DNA of 64,000 nucleotides from Planctomycetia bacterium (lineage in GTDB: Bacteria; Planctomycetota; Planctomycetia; Gemmatales; HRBIN36): contig JAEUIE010000015.1 in assembly GCA_016795155.1 (NCBI GenBank), forward strand, positions 1 to 64,000, read 5' to 3'. Under the pieces are notes generated by a model. It did no database searches. It was given only the letters and a program-made list of their open reading frames with translations, and had not been told where the DNA came from. The translations under genes and the position numbers were made by a program. Below, piece after piece: positions 43,831 through 57,018 of this stretch. How positions within the stretch are numbered: position 1 is the stretch's first letter; each line of letters starts with the position of its first letter.

Positions 43831-46800
43831 ATGGATAACGTGGATGCTCAGCCAAGGGATGGATTAGACAAAATCGATGTTGCGAGCATCTTGGGCTATT
43901 TGAATTTTTCAAATGGAAGACCTGATCCGCGATTTCAGGTAGCGTGGAATACTGCACAACAATATTTCGATTTCACAGAATCAGCTGAGCCTTGCCTTGC
44001 CCTGATTGAATGGCTCAGGTTGCAGTGTCCCAGGTTGTCTGAAGAAGGCGGCAGTGCGTTTAAAGATCTTTCACATGCCGTCGCCATGCTGGAAATTCTC
44101 AAGCAGAAATTGATTCCGGAATATGGCAGATTTCATACTGATCTGCTCGGCCATGTAACCAGTCGTGAATTGTTCTCACCGTTTTTTATTGTTCGAATGA
44201 TCGAAACACTTCTCGCAGAAAGTTCACTGACAGTTCAACAGGATAAGCTTGTTTCTGCAGTATTGCACAGGCTGAATGATTTTCTGGGCTATCGGCCCAT
44301 AGCTACACTTGAGAACAGACAACTGGGCGAGCCTTATGCTCATGAGCGATTTCGACCCATTCCACTTTACATCAGACAGGCAGGTTGCGGACATACGAAA
44401 TACCACGCTTTAATATTGGAAGCGATGCAGGTGCTGACCTCCCTGCCTGAAGATATTCTCGATGAAGCATCGTTTGACTTGAATAGGCTTGAAGAATGGG
44501 CTTACGATCCGAGAAATTACGATCACTCACATCCTGCCAATCGTCGCCCGAATTATGTCTTTGGTGAATGGGACCCCCATTCGCTGGATGAAGCGGGCCA
44601 ATATCAGCGGTATGTGTCTCGAGCAGTCACTCTGCAAATACTTTCTGATCAAATGAAGACGACAGACCCGGAACTGCATCAGGAATATACCAGGGAAGCA
44701 GGCATAGTACTGGCTGGGACAGTGCTCATGGCATCAGCCATGAGTGGACGGGCGCCGGGAAGCTACGATTCGACCGTGAAACTTTCAACGCTGGTACCTC
44801 GCATTGCCAAGCTCCGCGACAATTTTTACAGCTATTGTTTTTCACGTCTGCACGGACAGCACAGAAAACGCATGGCAATTGAAGCTGAGGAACTCAGGCA
44901 GCCATTCGGGCGTGCCCGGCAGTCTCTCAACCAGGCTATTACCCGACACCGCGCAGAGCAGTTACAAAATAGGCACATTGCCTTTTTTTTGTCCGACCTG
45001 GGAAATCCACGGGAAGCAGTAAGACGACTTCGCGCAGATAGCCCACTTTCAGATCGTTTTCAGCAGTTATTGACGACAACATTGACCAACATACAGATCG
45101 CGGTCAAAATCAACTCGCTGAATTCAGCGGAAAGTGAATTCGTCAATCTGGAGGAAATATTGCATCGGGGAATTGAATGTGGTGCGTTGCCTGATCCTTG
45201 GAATGCTCTCGGATTTCAGGCTCAGTTCCCGATTTTCCAGTCCATGGAAGATGCAGTTCTGGACCATCGCCTGATTGAACTGTGCGAATTCATGGATTCC
45301 ACATTTCAACTGGCAGGCAGAGTGATGTGTGAGGCGGCAGCATCCGGGCAGCATCAGATTGCTAGTGGAATCAAGAAAATTTTCAAACGCATAGCCATGT
45401 GGTGGGATCAATACGCTACCTTTGAAGTCACCGAGTTGCCCAGGGCAGCAGGTGAAGAGAGCCTGTCGTCTGCCATGCAGGTGGCTGAAGCTCTGACGGA
45501 CTGGCATCAGCTCGGTCAAACTTCGGGTGATCTAGCGTTCTGGCGAAAGCATCTACATCGATTTCAATCTGCATCGTCGTTTGCAGCGGTGGTTGACGTA
45601 CTCCATCATCGTAAGGATTATTCAGCCGCCATGGCTCTCATGATCAGTTGGCTGAGCCACGCGACGGAAGTTCCTTTGGAAGATGGAAAAAGCAGCCTAT
45701 ACGACCTGATGTTAAAATGGTTCCTACAAGTGCTGCAATCATCGGAGTTAAGCAACTCCGAGCAATGGAAGCTGGTAAAACGGTTTATTGACCTGATCGA
45801 AGCCAATGCGGAAGATTATCTGGAGGTAACGTTTGATCTGGAAGCGGATTCGAGTGCAAATCGCAAGGAAGAGAATCCGTATGCAGCGGCTTACGAAGGC
45901 ATGGAGTATCGGGATACCACGGATGACGGTGTACAAGGCAGCCTGTCTGAAGAGCCTATGCACGGACGTCAGCAGGAATTCCCGCTGGAGCAGCAGTCTG
46001 AGGTAATTACTCAGAAAATTCATTTTCAGGCGCAGATGGCACACTTGTGGAAACTCGTTGCTCGCCAGGCAAAACGCTATGCGCAGCAGACGGAGTTGTC
46101 AGAAACACTTAGCTCATGGTGGAAAACGGCGGTCGCCCAGCGGGAAAAATTAATTCCACTTCTTGAAAAGATTCAGCGCTGTCCTGTACCTGAGCCACTG
46201 GGTAATCAGGCATCAATGATGGAATACGACAGGCAGCGGAACATTAAGGATAAGCTTCTTGAAGCGGGCATATCGGCAGTATTGGATATCTCCATGGCCG
46301 AGCGTTCCTTGCATGCTTTAAGCTATGCTATAGAGAACAAGGAAGTTCCCAGTACGACGAGCGAGGATTGGGAGCATCACGCGGTTCAAATGGAAAATTT
46401 ATTGTATCTTGGAAAGATTGAAAAGATTCCTTCTCGTCTGAAATTGTTCTTATCTGCCTTGGGCTCAGTCTCTCTCCTGTACAAACCAGTGGATGCCGGT
46501 GGACGAATTCATGAGATTATTCAAACTAGAACTGCACAAACCATTCTTCGTGAATTGATGATGTCTCTTCCCCGACAGGGGATGGTACAGGAAACTTACC
46601 AGGTATTGAAGGTTGTTCGAGACCTGGAACGGGCGCAATCGATACAAGGCCGCGTGGTTACCGAGTTCAACCGGCTGTTCGAATCCGCCATGAATGGTTT
46701 GACCTTGAGTATTTCGCGTTCAGCCCAGCAATGGAAACCATCACCCGAACCGGCCAAGCTGGTCAGTATGCTCGATCTGCTGGTGAAGCCATTCCTGATG

Positions 46801-47790
46801 CTGTGGATTGATCACAGTCATTCTGTTAGACTTTCCAGTGTCGAAGCGATTCATGGTGAAGAGGAATGGCTGGAGTTACGTGAATTCATTCGCAAGTTTG
46901 GATCGGAATTGTTTCATCCCAAGTTTATGACCCTGGCCAATCTGCGAGCTATACTCAGCCGGGGCGTGCATGCTTACCTGACGTACCTTGAGGAAGATGC
47001 ATCCGTTACGTACGGTGAAGATGCAAGCACCTGCGAAAAACTGCTGATTGCACTGCGTCGCAAGCTCGTGAATCGTGAACAGATTGTGCGACAGTTTGAA
47101 TTGGTACTGAAAGCGATAGTCGAAAATTACGAAGAGTACAAGGACTATAACGCGACAACCACCCAGTCGGATTACGGCGAAAATCTATTCCGTTTAGTGG
47201 CTTTCCTTCGTTTGAAAAGCACGTACGAACGCCATGTCTGGAATATCAAGCCGCTCATCTGGGTGCATGATACGCTGGCTCGTGAAGGTCAGTTTTCTGC
47301 TGCATTAATCTGGAAGCAGACCATTACCCGAATGACCAGTGAAATTTCTCAGCGGCATATGCAGCATCTGAAAGAATTGCAGTCTGAACACGGAATGCAG
47401 TTGCGCACCGTGGCAGATTTAATTGCGGAGCAATTCACGGCCACTCTCGATGTAGACACCATGACCGCGCTAGTAACTCCCGCGAATCTGGAATTACAAC
47501 TTCAGAAAAGTATCGGACCTGTTGTCGCAGATAGACCTTCTTCTACACTTGCTGCGTTTGAGAAACTACTTTCCGCTATCGATTTACAGACTCGTAAAAC
47601 GACTGGTTCCGGGCTGGATGTCCCCGTCTGGATTCGCAAACTGGAACAGGAAGTTGATTATGTGACACATCATCAGCAGTATGATAAAGCCATTGAGCCA
47701 CCTTTTTATGCTTTAGATGAAGCAAAATTCAGCAGTCAAATGGAATCCTGGAAAACCAATGATGGCGATGTCAACCTTCTGCCCAATTAA
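43831..47790 (+). CDS. Large helical protein of 1,319 residues, unknown
   Basis: A cytoplasmic-type protein without a signal peptide or membrane helix, predicted almost entirely helical from composition. I recognise no domain. A stretch near residues 165-250 (RPIPLYIRQAGCGHTKYHALILEAM, then YDHSHPANRRPNYVFGEWDPH) is rich in His, Tyr and Trp and looks like the best-conserved core. The remainder has long Leu/Glu-rich helices that may form solenoids. It sits between the HEAT-repeat gene and pyrG. Probably planctomycete-specific; the length and intact frame argue that it is a real gene. Confidence 0.8.
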   Translation: MDNVDAQPRDGLDKIDVASILGYLNFSNGRPDPRFQVAWNTAQQYFDFTESAEPCLALIEWLRLQCPRLSEEGGSAFKDLSHAVAMLEILKQKLIPEYGRFHTDLLGHVTSRELFSPFFIVRMIETLLAESSLTVQQDKLVSAVLHRLNDFLGYRPIATLENRQLGEPYAHERFRPIPLYIRQAGCGHTKYHALILEAMQVLTSLPEDILDEASFDLNRLEEWAYDPRNYDHSHPANRRPNYVFGEWDPHSLDEAGQYQRYVSRAVTLQILSDQMKTTDPELHQEYTREAGIVLAGTVLMASAMSGRAPGSYDSTVKLSTLVPRIAKLRDNFYSYCFSRLHGQHRKRMAIEAEELRQPFGRARQSLNQAITRHRAEQLQNRHIAFFLSDLGNPREAVRRLRADSPLSDRFQQLLTTTLTNIQIAVKINSLNSAESEFVNLEEILHRGIECGALPDPWNALGFQAQFPIFQSMEDAVLDHRLIELCEFMDSTFQLAGRVMCEAAASGQHQIASGIKKIFKRIAMWWDQYATFEVTELPRAAGEESLSSAMQVAEALTDWHQLGQTSGDLAFWRKHLHRFQSASSFAAVVDVLHHRKDYSAAMALMISWLSHATEVPLEDGKSSLYDLMLKWFLQVLQSSELSNSEQWKLVKRFIDLIEANAEDYLEVTFDLEADSSANRKEENPYAAAYEGMEYRDTTDDGVQGSLSEEPMHGRQQEFPLEQQSEVITQKIHFQAQMAHLWKLVARQAKRYAQQTELSETLSSWWKTAVAQREKLIPLLEKIQRCPVPEPLGNQASMMEYDRQRNIKDKLLEAGISAVLDISMAERSLHALSYAIENKEVPSTTSEDWEHHAVQMENLLYLGKIEKIPSRLKLFLSALGSVSLLYKPVDAGGRIHEIIQTRTAQTILRELMMSLPRQGMVQETYQVLKVVRDLERAQSIQGRVVTEFNRLFESAMNGLTLSISRSAQQWKPSPEPAKLVSMLDLLVKPFLMLWIDHSHSVRLSSVEAIHGEEEWLELREFIRKFGSELFHPKFMTLANLRAILSRGVHAYLTYLEEDASVTYGEDASTCEKLLIALRRKLVNREQIVRQFELVLKAIVENYEEYKDYNATTTQSDYGENLFRLVAFLRLKSTYERHVWNIKPLIWVHDTLAREGQFSAALIWKQTITRMTSEISQRHMQHLKELQSEHGMQLRTVADLIAEQFTATLDVDTMTALVTPANLELQLQKSIGPVVADRPSSTLAAFEKLLSAIDLQTRKTTGSGLDVPVWIRKLEQEVDYVTHHQQYDKAIEPPFYALDEAKFSSQMESWKTNDGDVNLLPN

Positions 47791-47849
47791 GCTGTTAGAC
47801 TAATTTCACAAGTTGTATAATACGTTTTTAAATTGACCGGAGTGTAGCC

Positions 47850-49568
47850 ATGGCAAAGCACATTTTCGTAACTGGCGGAGTGGTCAGTTCTTTAGGTAAG
47901 GGGATTACCTGCGCTTCCATGGCAATGTTGTTGGAACGTCGAGGCCTCAATGTACGCCTGCAGAAATTTGATCCATATCTCAATGTTGATCCTGGAACCA
48001 TGAATCCTGCTCAGCATGGAGAAGTGTACGTTCTGGATGATGGTACTGAAACCGATTTGGATCTGGGCCACTACGAGCGATTTACCAATGCAGAACTCGA
48101 TCGGCATAGCAATTACACTTCTGGTCGTATTTACCAGACTATCATCAATAAAGAACGACATGGAGACTATCTGGGCCAGACGATCCAGGTGATTCCCCAT
48201 GTGACTGATGAAATCAAGCGATGTATCCACTTGATGGCAAAGCCAGAAACAGATGTCGTCATAACTGAAATTGGCGGCACGGTAGGCGATATTGAAGGTC
48301 TGCCTTTTCTGGAAGCGATTCGCCAGTTTGCGCTGGATGTCGGCAAGCACAATTGCCTTTACGTTCACCTGACCCTCGTGCCATATCTGAAAGCGGCACA
48401 GGAGTTGAAGACGAAACCCACACAGCATTCTGTTGGTATGTTGAGGCAGATCGGTATTCAGCCGGATATTTTGATTTGCCGGACTGAAAGAGATCTCTCC
48501 GAGGAAATGAGAAAGAAAATAGGTCTGTTCTGCAATGTGGAAAATCGTGCAGTCATTGCTGAGAAAGATAGAGATTTCAGTGTTTATGAAGTGCCCATCA
48601 GCTTGCATGAAAAGAAACTCGATGAACTAATCATCGAAAAATTTGGACTGACATCTGCTGCTCAGCCACCCAATCTGGATGAATGGATGAAGATGCTTTC
48701 CAAGCTGAAGAATCCTGTGCATGAGGCCAATGTAGCAGTCGTTGGCAAATACATGGAAACACACGATGCCTACAAGTCCATTTATGAATCACTGGTTCAT
48801 GCAGGTATTGCCAATAGCACACGAGTTCGCATTACCAAGGTTGATGCTGAAGATCTCGAAGATGAGCAGCGGGCAGATAGTCTCTTGAGCGGGATGGACG
48901 GCATTCTGGTCCCGGGTGGTTTTGGAGACCGAGGCATAGAAGGCAAGATCATGGCAGTCAAATATGCCAGGGAGAACAACATCCCATTTTTTGGTGTCTG
49001 TCTGGGAATGCAATGCGCTACGATAGAATTTGCCCGCAATGTGCTTGGCCACAAGGACGCCAGCAGTACGGAATTCACCGATGATACGCGCTACCCGGTC
49101 ATTTGCATGATGAGCGAGCAGGAAAAAGTTCAGGACATGGGTGGTACCATGCGATTGGGACAGTATCCCTGTGACCTTCTTGTAGGCAGCAAGGCCTATG
49201 AAGCTTATGGCAAAGCATCCATCATGGAACGGCATCGGCATCGTTATGAATTCAATAATCAGTTCCGTTTCCAGTTCTCTGAAAAAGGATTTCTACTGTC
49301 AGGACTAAGTCCAGATGGGAAATTAGTGGAAGTCATTGAACTGAAGAATCATCCCTGGTTTGTTGCAGTACAATATCACCCGGAATTCAAATCCAAGCCC
49401 ATTCAGGCACATCCCTTATTCAGGGAATTTGTGAGAGCAGCCCGCGACCGGCGAAGGTCGCAGAACGGAATGATTGCAGAGGCCCCTGCCACCTCGAGCG
49501 TACAGGCTCGAAGTGCGAAAGAAAACATGCATAACAAAGATGAAAAGACGGCATCATACTCATGTTAA
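47850..49568 (+). CDS. pyrG: CTP synthase
   Basis: Makes CTP from UTP with ammonia from glutamine; 572 residues. The synthase domain begins [18 protein letters not shown] and contains [14 protein letters not shown] and [19 protein letters not shown]. The glutamine amidotransferase domain has [14 protein letters not shown], the nucleophile Cys in FFGVCLGMQ and the His-Glu of [14 protein letters not shown] lies 7 bases before the ATG. The C-terminal 30 residues ([16 protein letters not shown] onward) are a poorly conserved tail. A -10-like region and a small inverted repeat (ATACAA/TTGTAT, 49594-49612) lie in the 134 bases before the downstream kinase gene. Confidence 0.97.
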   Translation: MAKHIFVTGGVVSSLGKGITCASMAMLLERRGLNVRLQKFDPYLNVDPGTMNPAQHGEVYVLDDGTETDLDLGHYERFTNAELDRHSNYTSGRIYQTIINKERHGDYLGQTIQVIPHVTDEIKRCIHLMAKPETDVVITEIGGTVGDIEGLPFLEAIRQFALDVGKHNCLYVHLTLVPYLKAAQELKTKPTQHSVGMLRQIGIQPDILICRTERDLSEEMRKKIGLFCNVENRAVIAEKDRDFSVYEVPISLHEKKLDELIIEKFGLTSAAQPPNLDEWMKMLSKLKNPVHEANVAVVGKYMETHDAYKSIYESLVHAGIANSTRVRITKVDAEDLEDEQRADSLLSGMDGILVPGGFGDRGIEGKIMAVKYARENNIPFFGVCLGMQCATIEFARNVLGHKDASSTEFTDDTRYPVICMMSEQEKVQDMGGTMRLGQYPCDLLVGSKAYEAYGKASIMERHRHRYEFNNQFRFQFSEKGFLLSGLSPDGKLVEVIELKNHPWFVAVQYHPEFKSKPIQAHPLFREFVRAARDRRRSQNGMIAEAPATSSVQARSAKENMHNKDEKTASYSC

Positions 49569-49702
49569 CGCTTTGGACCTGTTCGAAAGTACGATACAAT
49601 CAAGCGTTGTATTGATATGCCAGGTACTGTAAGCTACTTTATGCTATATTCAATCGAACTTCAGGTTGCAGCAGTTGGTAATTCAGAGCATCGAGTAAAA
49701 GC

Positions 49703-51550
49703 ATGTTGATCGGTCAAACCATAGGTCCATTCAAAATTGAAAAAGAATTGGGCAGTGGAGCTATGGGCACGGTATATCGTGCCACCTTCAGCAAGGATGA
49801 TACCAAACAGCGTCGAGTAGCTATCAAAGTCATTGCTCCCGGCCTAGGTGATAACGAAAGAATCCAGGCACGGTTCGAACGGGAAGCCACTATCCTCAAG
49901 CAGTTGAAACACCCAAACATAGTCAGATTGCTAGCAACGGGCAAGTTTCAGGGACGCCCGTTTTATGCCATGGAATACATCGAGGGGTATTCGTTAGATC
50001 ATCAGTTAGCCACCAAGGGAAGAATACACTGGGAAAAACTTATCGAACTGGGTAAGCAGATCTGTGCATCGTTGCAGCATGCTCACGATCATGGAATCAT
50101 CCATCGTGATCTGAAGCCTTCCAACTTGATGATTGACAGGCATGGCAATGTGAAATTGACTGACTTTGGAATTGCCAAAGACAGTGACATGTCCGGTCTC
50201 ACGTCTGCGAATTCAACCGTTGGTACAGCTGCTTATATGTCGCCTGAGCAGTGTCGTGGTGAACGCGATCTCACACCCAAGTCTGATCTATATGCATTGG
50301 GAATTGTCTTTTATGAACTGTTAACCGGTCGCAAACCATTCGCGGCTGAAAATGCGATGGACATGTTTATACAGCATGTCTCTGGTACTTTTGAACGGCC
50401 AGCTCGTATCGTCATGGATATTCCACCCTGGATGGATACGCTGGTTTGCCAGTTGATGGAGAAGAAGCCCGAACATCGCCCTGCTGATGCACGGACGGTG
50501 GCTCAGGCTCTGGATGAAGTGCGACAACGTGTTGAATCGCATAAAAGTCTTGGTGCTGAACTAGCGAACAAGGTCGCCCGTAAAGGCGATGGCAAAGATA
50601 AACAACTCGCTGAGGAAATTGTTGCTGGAAAGAAGATCAAAAAACGCAAGGAAAAGGCCAAAGTAGAATTCAGGAAACAACTGCTGGCTGCGGCAGGAAT
50701 CAGCGTGCTACTGATTGGCGTGGTTTTTATGATTATCTACGCCATGCAGGGTCCTGGACCTGTTGCCATGCTCAATTCAGCCGTGAAGAAAATGGAAAAG
50801 TTTGATGCAGCTTTAATGGCTGATACGAGCGATTCCTATAAAGTTTTTGAATATTGGGAGGATGCCAGAACGGAACTCGAGAAACTGCGAGGCAAATATC
50901 CTGAAAGCAAGGAAGCGACCATTGCAAAAGAGCATCTGGAGTTTCTGGAAGCGGGAAATTATTACCGATTAGGCAAAGGAATTCTGGGTACTGAACCTGT
51001 AAGTAATTGGGGTAATGCTTACAAAAAAGGCTATGAAAAACTCTACGAACTCAAGACCCCCGCATCGAAGACCTTTGTTGATCGTGCCCGAAAAGAGATT
51101 ATGGAGTATCATGCTCCGGTATTGCTCGCAGAAAGCAAAGCCAAGGCAGATATAGACAAAGAATCCGATTGGCCCGAAGCGATCAAAAAACTGACCATGG
51201 TACAGCAGTTTTATCCGGAATCACCTTCTTTTCCTGAAAGTATGGATTTACTCAATCGTTTATTGGCACACCAAACTGCGCTGGAGCAACTGAAAAAGAA
51301 AGACATACTGAATAATCCGGAATGGAAGCGAACCGCGAGTAAATTTGAGTATCAGGCGGTGCTGGCACTGAATGATGAACTTCAGGCGCAGCCCGAAGCA
51401 GCCATCGAAAAATGGAAAATACTCAAAGAGGAAGGATTCAAACAGCAGGACGAAAAAAAGAAATTTGTCGATAATCCGCAGTATCGTCCCTGGATTCAGT
51501 TGGCACAGGCGAAACTGGAAGCCTTCTCGAAATCGGGTTCTCGAAAATAA
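49703..51550 (+). CDS. Transmembrane Ser/Thr protein kinase (Hanks type)
   Basis: Eukaryotic-like kinase of 615 residues. The kinase domain occupies about 10-275: glycine loop LGSGAMGTVYRA, Lys42 (VAIKVI), HRDLKPSN with catalytic Asp136, DFG at 154-156 and the SPEQ segment of the activation loop. A basic juxtamembrane stretch leads to one helix (about 327-348). The C-terminal 260 residues lie outside and look helical with TPR-like spacing, without PASTA repeats. This layout is typical of planctomycete signalling kinases; the ligand and substrates are unknown. Its 3' end is 2 bases from the convergent photolyase gene. Confidence 0.93.
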   Translation: MLIGQTIGPFKIEKELGSGAMGTVYRATFSKDDTKQRRVAIKVIAPGLGDNERIQARFEREATILKQLKHPNIVRLLATGKFQGRPFYAMEYIEGYSLDHQLATKGRIHWEKLIELGKQICASLQHAHDHGIIHRDLKPSNLMIDRHGNVKLTDFGIAKDSDMSGLTSANSTVGTAAYMSPEQCRGERDLTPKSDLYALGIVFYELLTGRKPFAAENAMDMFIQHVSGTFERPARIVMDIPPWMDTLVCQLMEKKPEHRPADARTVAQALDEVRQRVESHKSLGAELANKVARKGDGKDKQLAEEIVAGKKIKKRKEKAKVEFRKQLLAAAGISVLLIGVVFMIIYAMQGPGPVAMLNSAVKKMEKFDAALMADTSDSYKVFEYWEDARTELEKLRGKYPESKEATIAKEHLEFLEAGNYYRLGKGILGTEPVSNWGNAYKKGYEKLYELKTPASKTFVDRARKEIMEYHAPVLLAESKAKADIDKESDWPEAIKKLTMVQQFYPESPSFPESMDLLNRLLAHQTALEQLKKKDILNNPEWKRTASKFEYQAVLALNDELQAQPEAAIEKWKILKEEGFKQQDEKKKFVDNPQYRPWIQLAQAKLEAFSKSGSRK

Positions 51551-51552
51551 CT

Positions 51553-52968
51553 TTAGCTTTTCTTCATTGCTGCATAGGCTTCCAGGGCCTTGTTGCGAGC
51601 TTGCTGATGATCGACAATAGGAAATGGATAGGATGATCCGAGTTTAATTCCAGCCTTTGTTAAAGTTTGCTGACCAGCCTGCCAGGGTTCATGAATGAAT
51701 TCGTCTGGCAATGATCCAATCTCTGGAATCCATTTTCGAATATAGGCTCCTTCGGGATCAAAACGCTTTCCTTGCTGCATCGGGTTGAAAATGCGGAAGA
51801 ATGGTGCAGCATCTGCGCCACACCCAGCAGTCCATTGCCAGCCCATCGTGTTGTTCGGCAAATCTGCATCAACCAGAGTATCCCAGAACCATTCCGCTCC
51901 CTGCTGCCACGGTATGAGCAGATGTTTTACTAGAAAGGATGCAACCACCATGCGAACTCGATTGTGCATCCATCCTGTAGTCCAGAGCTCGCGCATGCCC
52001 GCATCTACCAGCGGATAACCAGTCTGCCCCTTCTTCCAGGCATTAAACCACTTAGTATTCGACGACCACGGGAAATGACTGAAATGTTCTTTCAGCGGCT
52101 TACAGTCAGAATCCGGATAATGGTAAAGGAGATGGAATGCAAACTCCCTCCAGGCGATCTGTCGTAAAAACGGCAGAGCAGTTTGCCGGGAATCCGGCCG
52201 ATTGATGCAGGCATGCCAGATCTGGCGAGGACTGATCTCGCCAAAATGCAGGTGTGGCGAAAATTGACTGGTACCCTGGCTGCCCGGCAAATCACGTCGA
52301 CTTGAATATAACGCGATGGCGTTCCGACGAAATTGATCGAGTTTGGATATTGCAGTCTGTTCTCCCGGTTTCCAATAATGATAAAATTGCTCATCCCATG
52401 GGATTCGAGGCAAAAGTCGGAGTGAGTCGAGCTTTTCTGAAAAGGGCATCTTTTCGGGTGCTCGAATCCCCGAAGGCGGCGGTTCAGGTGCGCGAGGAAC
52501 TGCCTTGGACAGACACGCATTGCAGAACGGAGTGAACACCTGATAAGGTGTTGATGATTTATTTTGTATCTCCCATGGCTCAAACAGCAGGCTGCCATTG
52601 AAGCTCTCTACCTCAATCCCCTGCTCTTTCAGAGTAGTCTTGATTTTTTCATCGCGTTTTCGGGCATATGGCTCATAGCAACGGTTCCAGTGTATCCGTA
52701 CAGCCTTTGATTCCTGAATGACTGCAAAAAGCTGCTCGAGTGGATTTCCCGTCCTGAGAATCAGCCTGGAGCCTGCATTCCTCAGGCTAGTATCTAATGC
52801 AGCCAGTGAATGGTGCAGCCACCACTGGCTGGCTGCTCCAGGTTTCCACGGGTATTTGCTGTCATCCCAGATGTAGAGCGGAATCACATCGCCACGGCTG
52901 ACTGCTGAGTGTAACGCCGGATTATCATGAAGGCGCAGATCCTGCCTGAACCACATGATGGTAGTCAT
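51553..52968 (-). CDS. phr: Deoxyribodipyrimidine photolyase (class I CPD)
   Basis: Light-driven repair enzyme of 471 residues binding FAD. It begins MWFRQDLRLHDNPAL (after three residues), the photolyase antenna-domain motif. The FAD domain contains SQFSPHLHFGEISPRQIWH, WMHNRVRMVVASFLVKHLLIPWQ and GWQWTAGCGADAAPFFRIFNP, which match class I CPD photolyases rather than DASH cryptochromes. Together with the double uvrA, the window encodes two ways to handle UV damage, though the genes are 35 kb apart. Aconitase lies 20 bases upstream on the same strand. Confidence 0.94.
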   Translation of the reverse strand: MTTIMWFRQDLRLHDNPALHSAVSRGDVIPLYIWDDSKYPWKPGAASQWWLHHSLAALDTSLRNAGSRLILRTGNPLEQLFAVIQESKAVRIHWNRCYEPYARKRDEKIKTTLKEQGIEVESFNGSLLFEPWEIQNKSSTPYQVFTPFCNACLSKAVPRAPEPPPSGIRAPEKMPFSEKLDSLRLLPRIPWDEQFYHYWKPGEQTAISKLDQFRRNAIALYSSRRDLPGSQGTSQFSPHLHFGEISPRQIWHACINRPDSRQTALPFLRQIAWREFAFHLLYHYPDSDCKPLKEHFSHFPWSSNTKWFNAWKKGQTGYPLVDAGMRELWTTGWMHNRVRMVVASFLVKHLLIPWQQGAEWFWDTLVDADLPNNTMGWQWTAGCGADAAPFFRIFNPMQQGKRFDPEGAYIRKWIPEIGSLPDEFIHEPWQAGQQTLTKAGIKLGSSYPFPIVDHQQARNKALEAYAAMKKS

Positions 52969-52988
52969 GCGTTACCCGTCCAGAATGG

Positions 52989-55706
<2,718 letters not shown>

Positions 55707-55818
55707 CGTGCCTTGTCCTGTAAATGCATGGTATACGAGATTAACAGCTATTGTAGCTTTAGTTGCAACAGGGTGAACATGATCTTAAGAATTCTATTTC
55801 GGTACGAGCAAGAGGTTC

Positions 55819-56916
55819 TTACACCATGCTGTTGAGTATTTCTACTCCACGCTGCAGTGTCGTATCGTCAACAGCGTAACTTATCCGGAAATGTGTATCC
55901 TGCTGACTGAATACGTTGCCGGGCATAATTACCAGGTTGTTCTGAATGGCTTTCTCAGAGAATTGAGTCGCACTTCCAGCAGGACATTTTGGGAACACAT
56001 AGAAAGCGCCTCCAGGTTTGGTTACTTCATACCTGGGGTTCAAATTTGCCAGCACCCAGTCACGTTTGGTTTGGTATTCCTTTTTGTATTTATCCATCGC
56101 ATAATCCCAGGCGATCATTCCAGCAGCTTGAGCCATGGAAGGGGCACAGACGAATGTAGCCTGCTGAATGGCGATCATAGCTCGAATCAACGGAGCTGGG
56201 CCATAGGCGTAACCTAACCGCCAGCCGGTTAAAGCATGTGTCTTGCTGAAACTGGAACAAACAATGACGTGCTCGGCATACTTTGCTGGACTGATATGCG
56301 TTTGGTCGTAAATGAAGGTGGAATAGATTTCATCGCTGATCAGCCATATGCCTCGTATATCGGCAAGCTCAGCAAGTGCTTTCACACGTGCAGGTTCGGC
56401 CACAACACCAGTTGGGTTTCCGGGACTGCACAAGATAAATGCTTTGGTTTTTGAAGTGATGGCACGGGCAACCTGATCGGGGTCTGGTTGAAAATGTGGA
56501 TAGGTAGAAATGTAGGTGACTTTAGCGCCCAACAGGCCTGCCAGTTGCGGGTATGCTACAAAGTAGGGATCGAGAATCAGTAATTCATCATCGGGATTGA
56601 GAATGGCCTGCATGGCAAGTGTCAGCGCACCGAGTGTGCCACAGGCAATGATCACATCATTGTTCTTTTCATTTTGTTTATCGAGGCTGGTTTTTATCAA
56701 TTGTCGCAAATCTCCGTTTCCGCTGGGCAGAGTATACCCATTCATGCCCTGCTGAATGGCTCGTATAGCCTCACTTTTTATTTCATCGGGAACATCAAAA
56801 TGTGGCTGCCCAACTCCCAGATTCACGGGCTGTTTGAGCTGTCTCGAGAGCTCAAAGATTCGTTGAAACTGACTGGTAAGAAAAGGAACAGTACGGTCGG
56901 CTAATGTGGTGGGCAT
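55819..56916 (-). CDS. PLP aminotransferase class I/II
   Basis: Aminotransferase of 365 residues from the ATG at 56914-56916 (MPTTLADRTVPFL); a GTG at 56928 adds four residues. The motif LCSPGNPTGVV, the Asp of ISDEIYST, Lys225 in SSFSKTHALTGWRLGYAYG and the Arg near the C-terminus (FRISYAVDD) are present. The substrate is unclear: aspartate or aromatic aminotransferase-like. It differs strongly from the aminotransferase at 18097-19338. It is divergent from the beta-CASP nuclease gene, with 102 bases between. Confidence 0.9.
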   Translation of the reverse strand: MPTTLADRTVPFLTSQFQRIFELSRQLKQPVNLGVGQPHFDVPDEIKSEAIRAIQQGMNGYTLPSGNGDLRQLIKTSLDKQNEKNNDVIIACGTLGALTLAMQAILNPDDELLILDPYFVAYPQLAGLLGAKVTYISTYPHFQPDPDQVARAITSKTKAFILCSPGNPTGVVAEPARVKALAELADIRGIWLISDEIYSTFIYDQTHISPAKYAEHVIVCSSFSKTHALTGWRLGYAYGPAPLIRAMIAIQQATFVCAPSMAQAAGMIAWDYAMDKYKKEYQTKRDWVLANLNPRYEVTKPGGAFYVFPKCPAGSATQFSEKAIQNNLVIMPGNVFSQQDTHFRISYAVDDTTLQRGVEILNSMV

Positions 56917-57018
56917 AGTTCGATTCACGCGTTTATTTCAAGCTCTCAGCACATCTTATCAGTTTAATTGCCGCACAGATATATCTGCTGAATCGTGTTG
57001 TACTTATATCATGTCAGC

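Noticed and set aside
49594-49612. ATACAA/TTGTAT inverted repeat in front of the kinase gene as a terminator or operator.
   Set aside because: The stem is only 6 pairs with a 7-base loop and no T-run, and overlapping alternative pairings exist; too weak to call.
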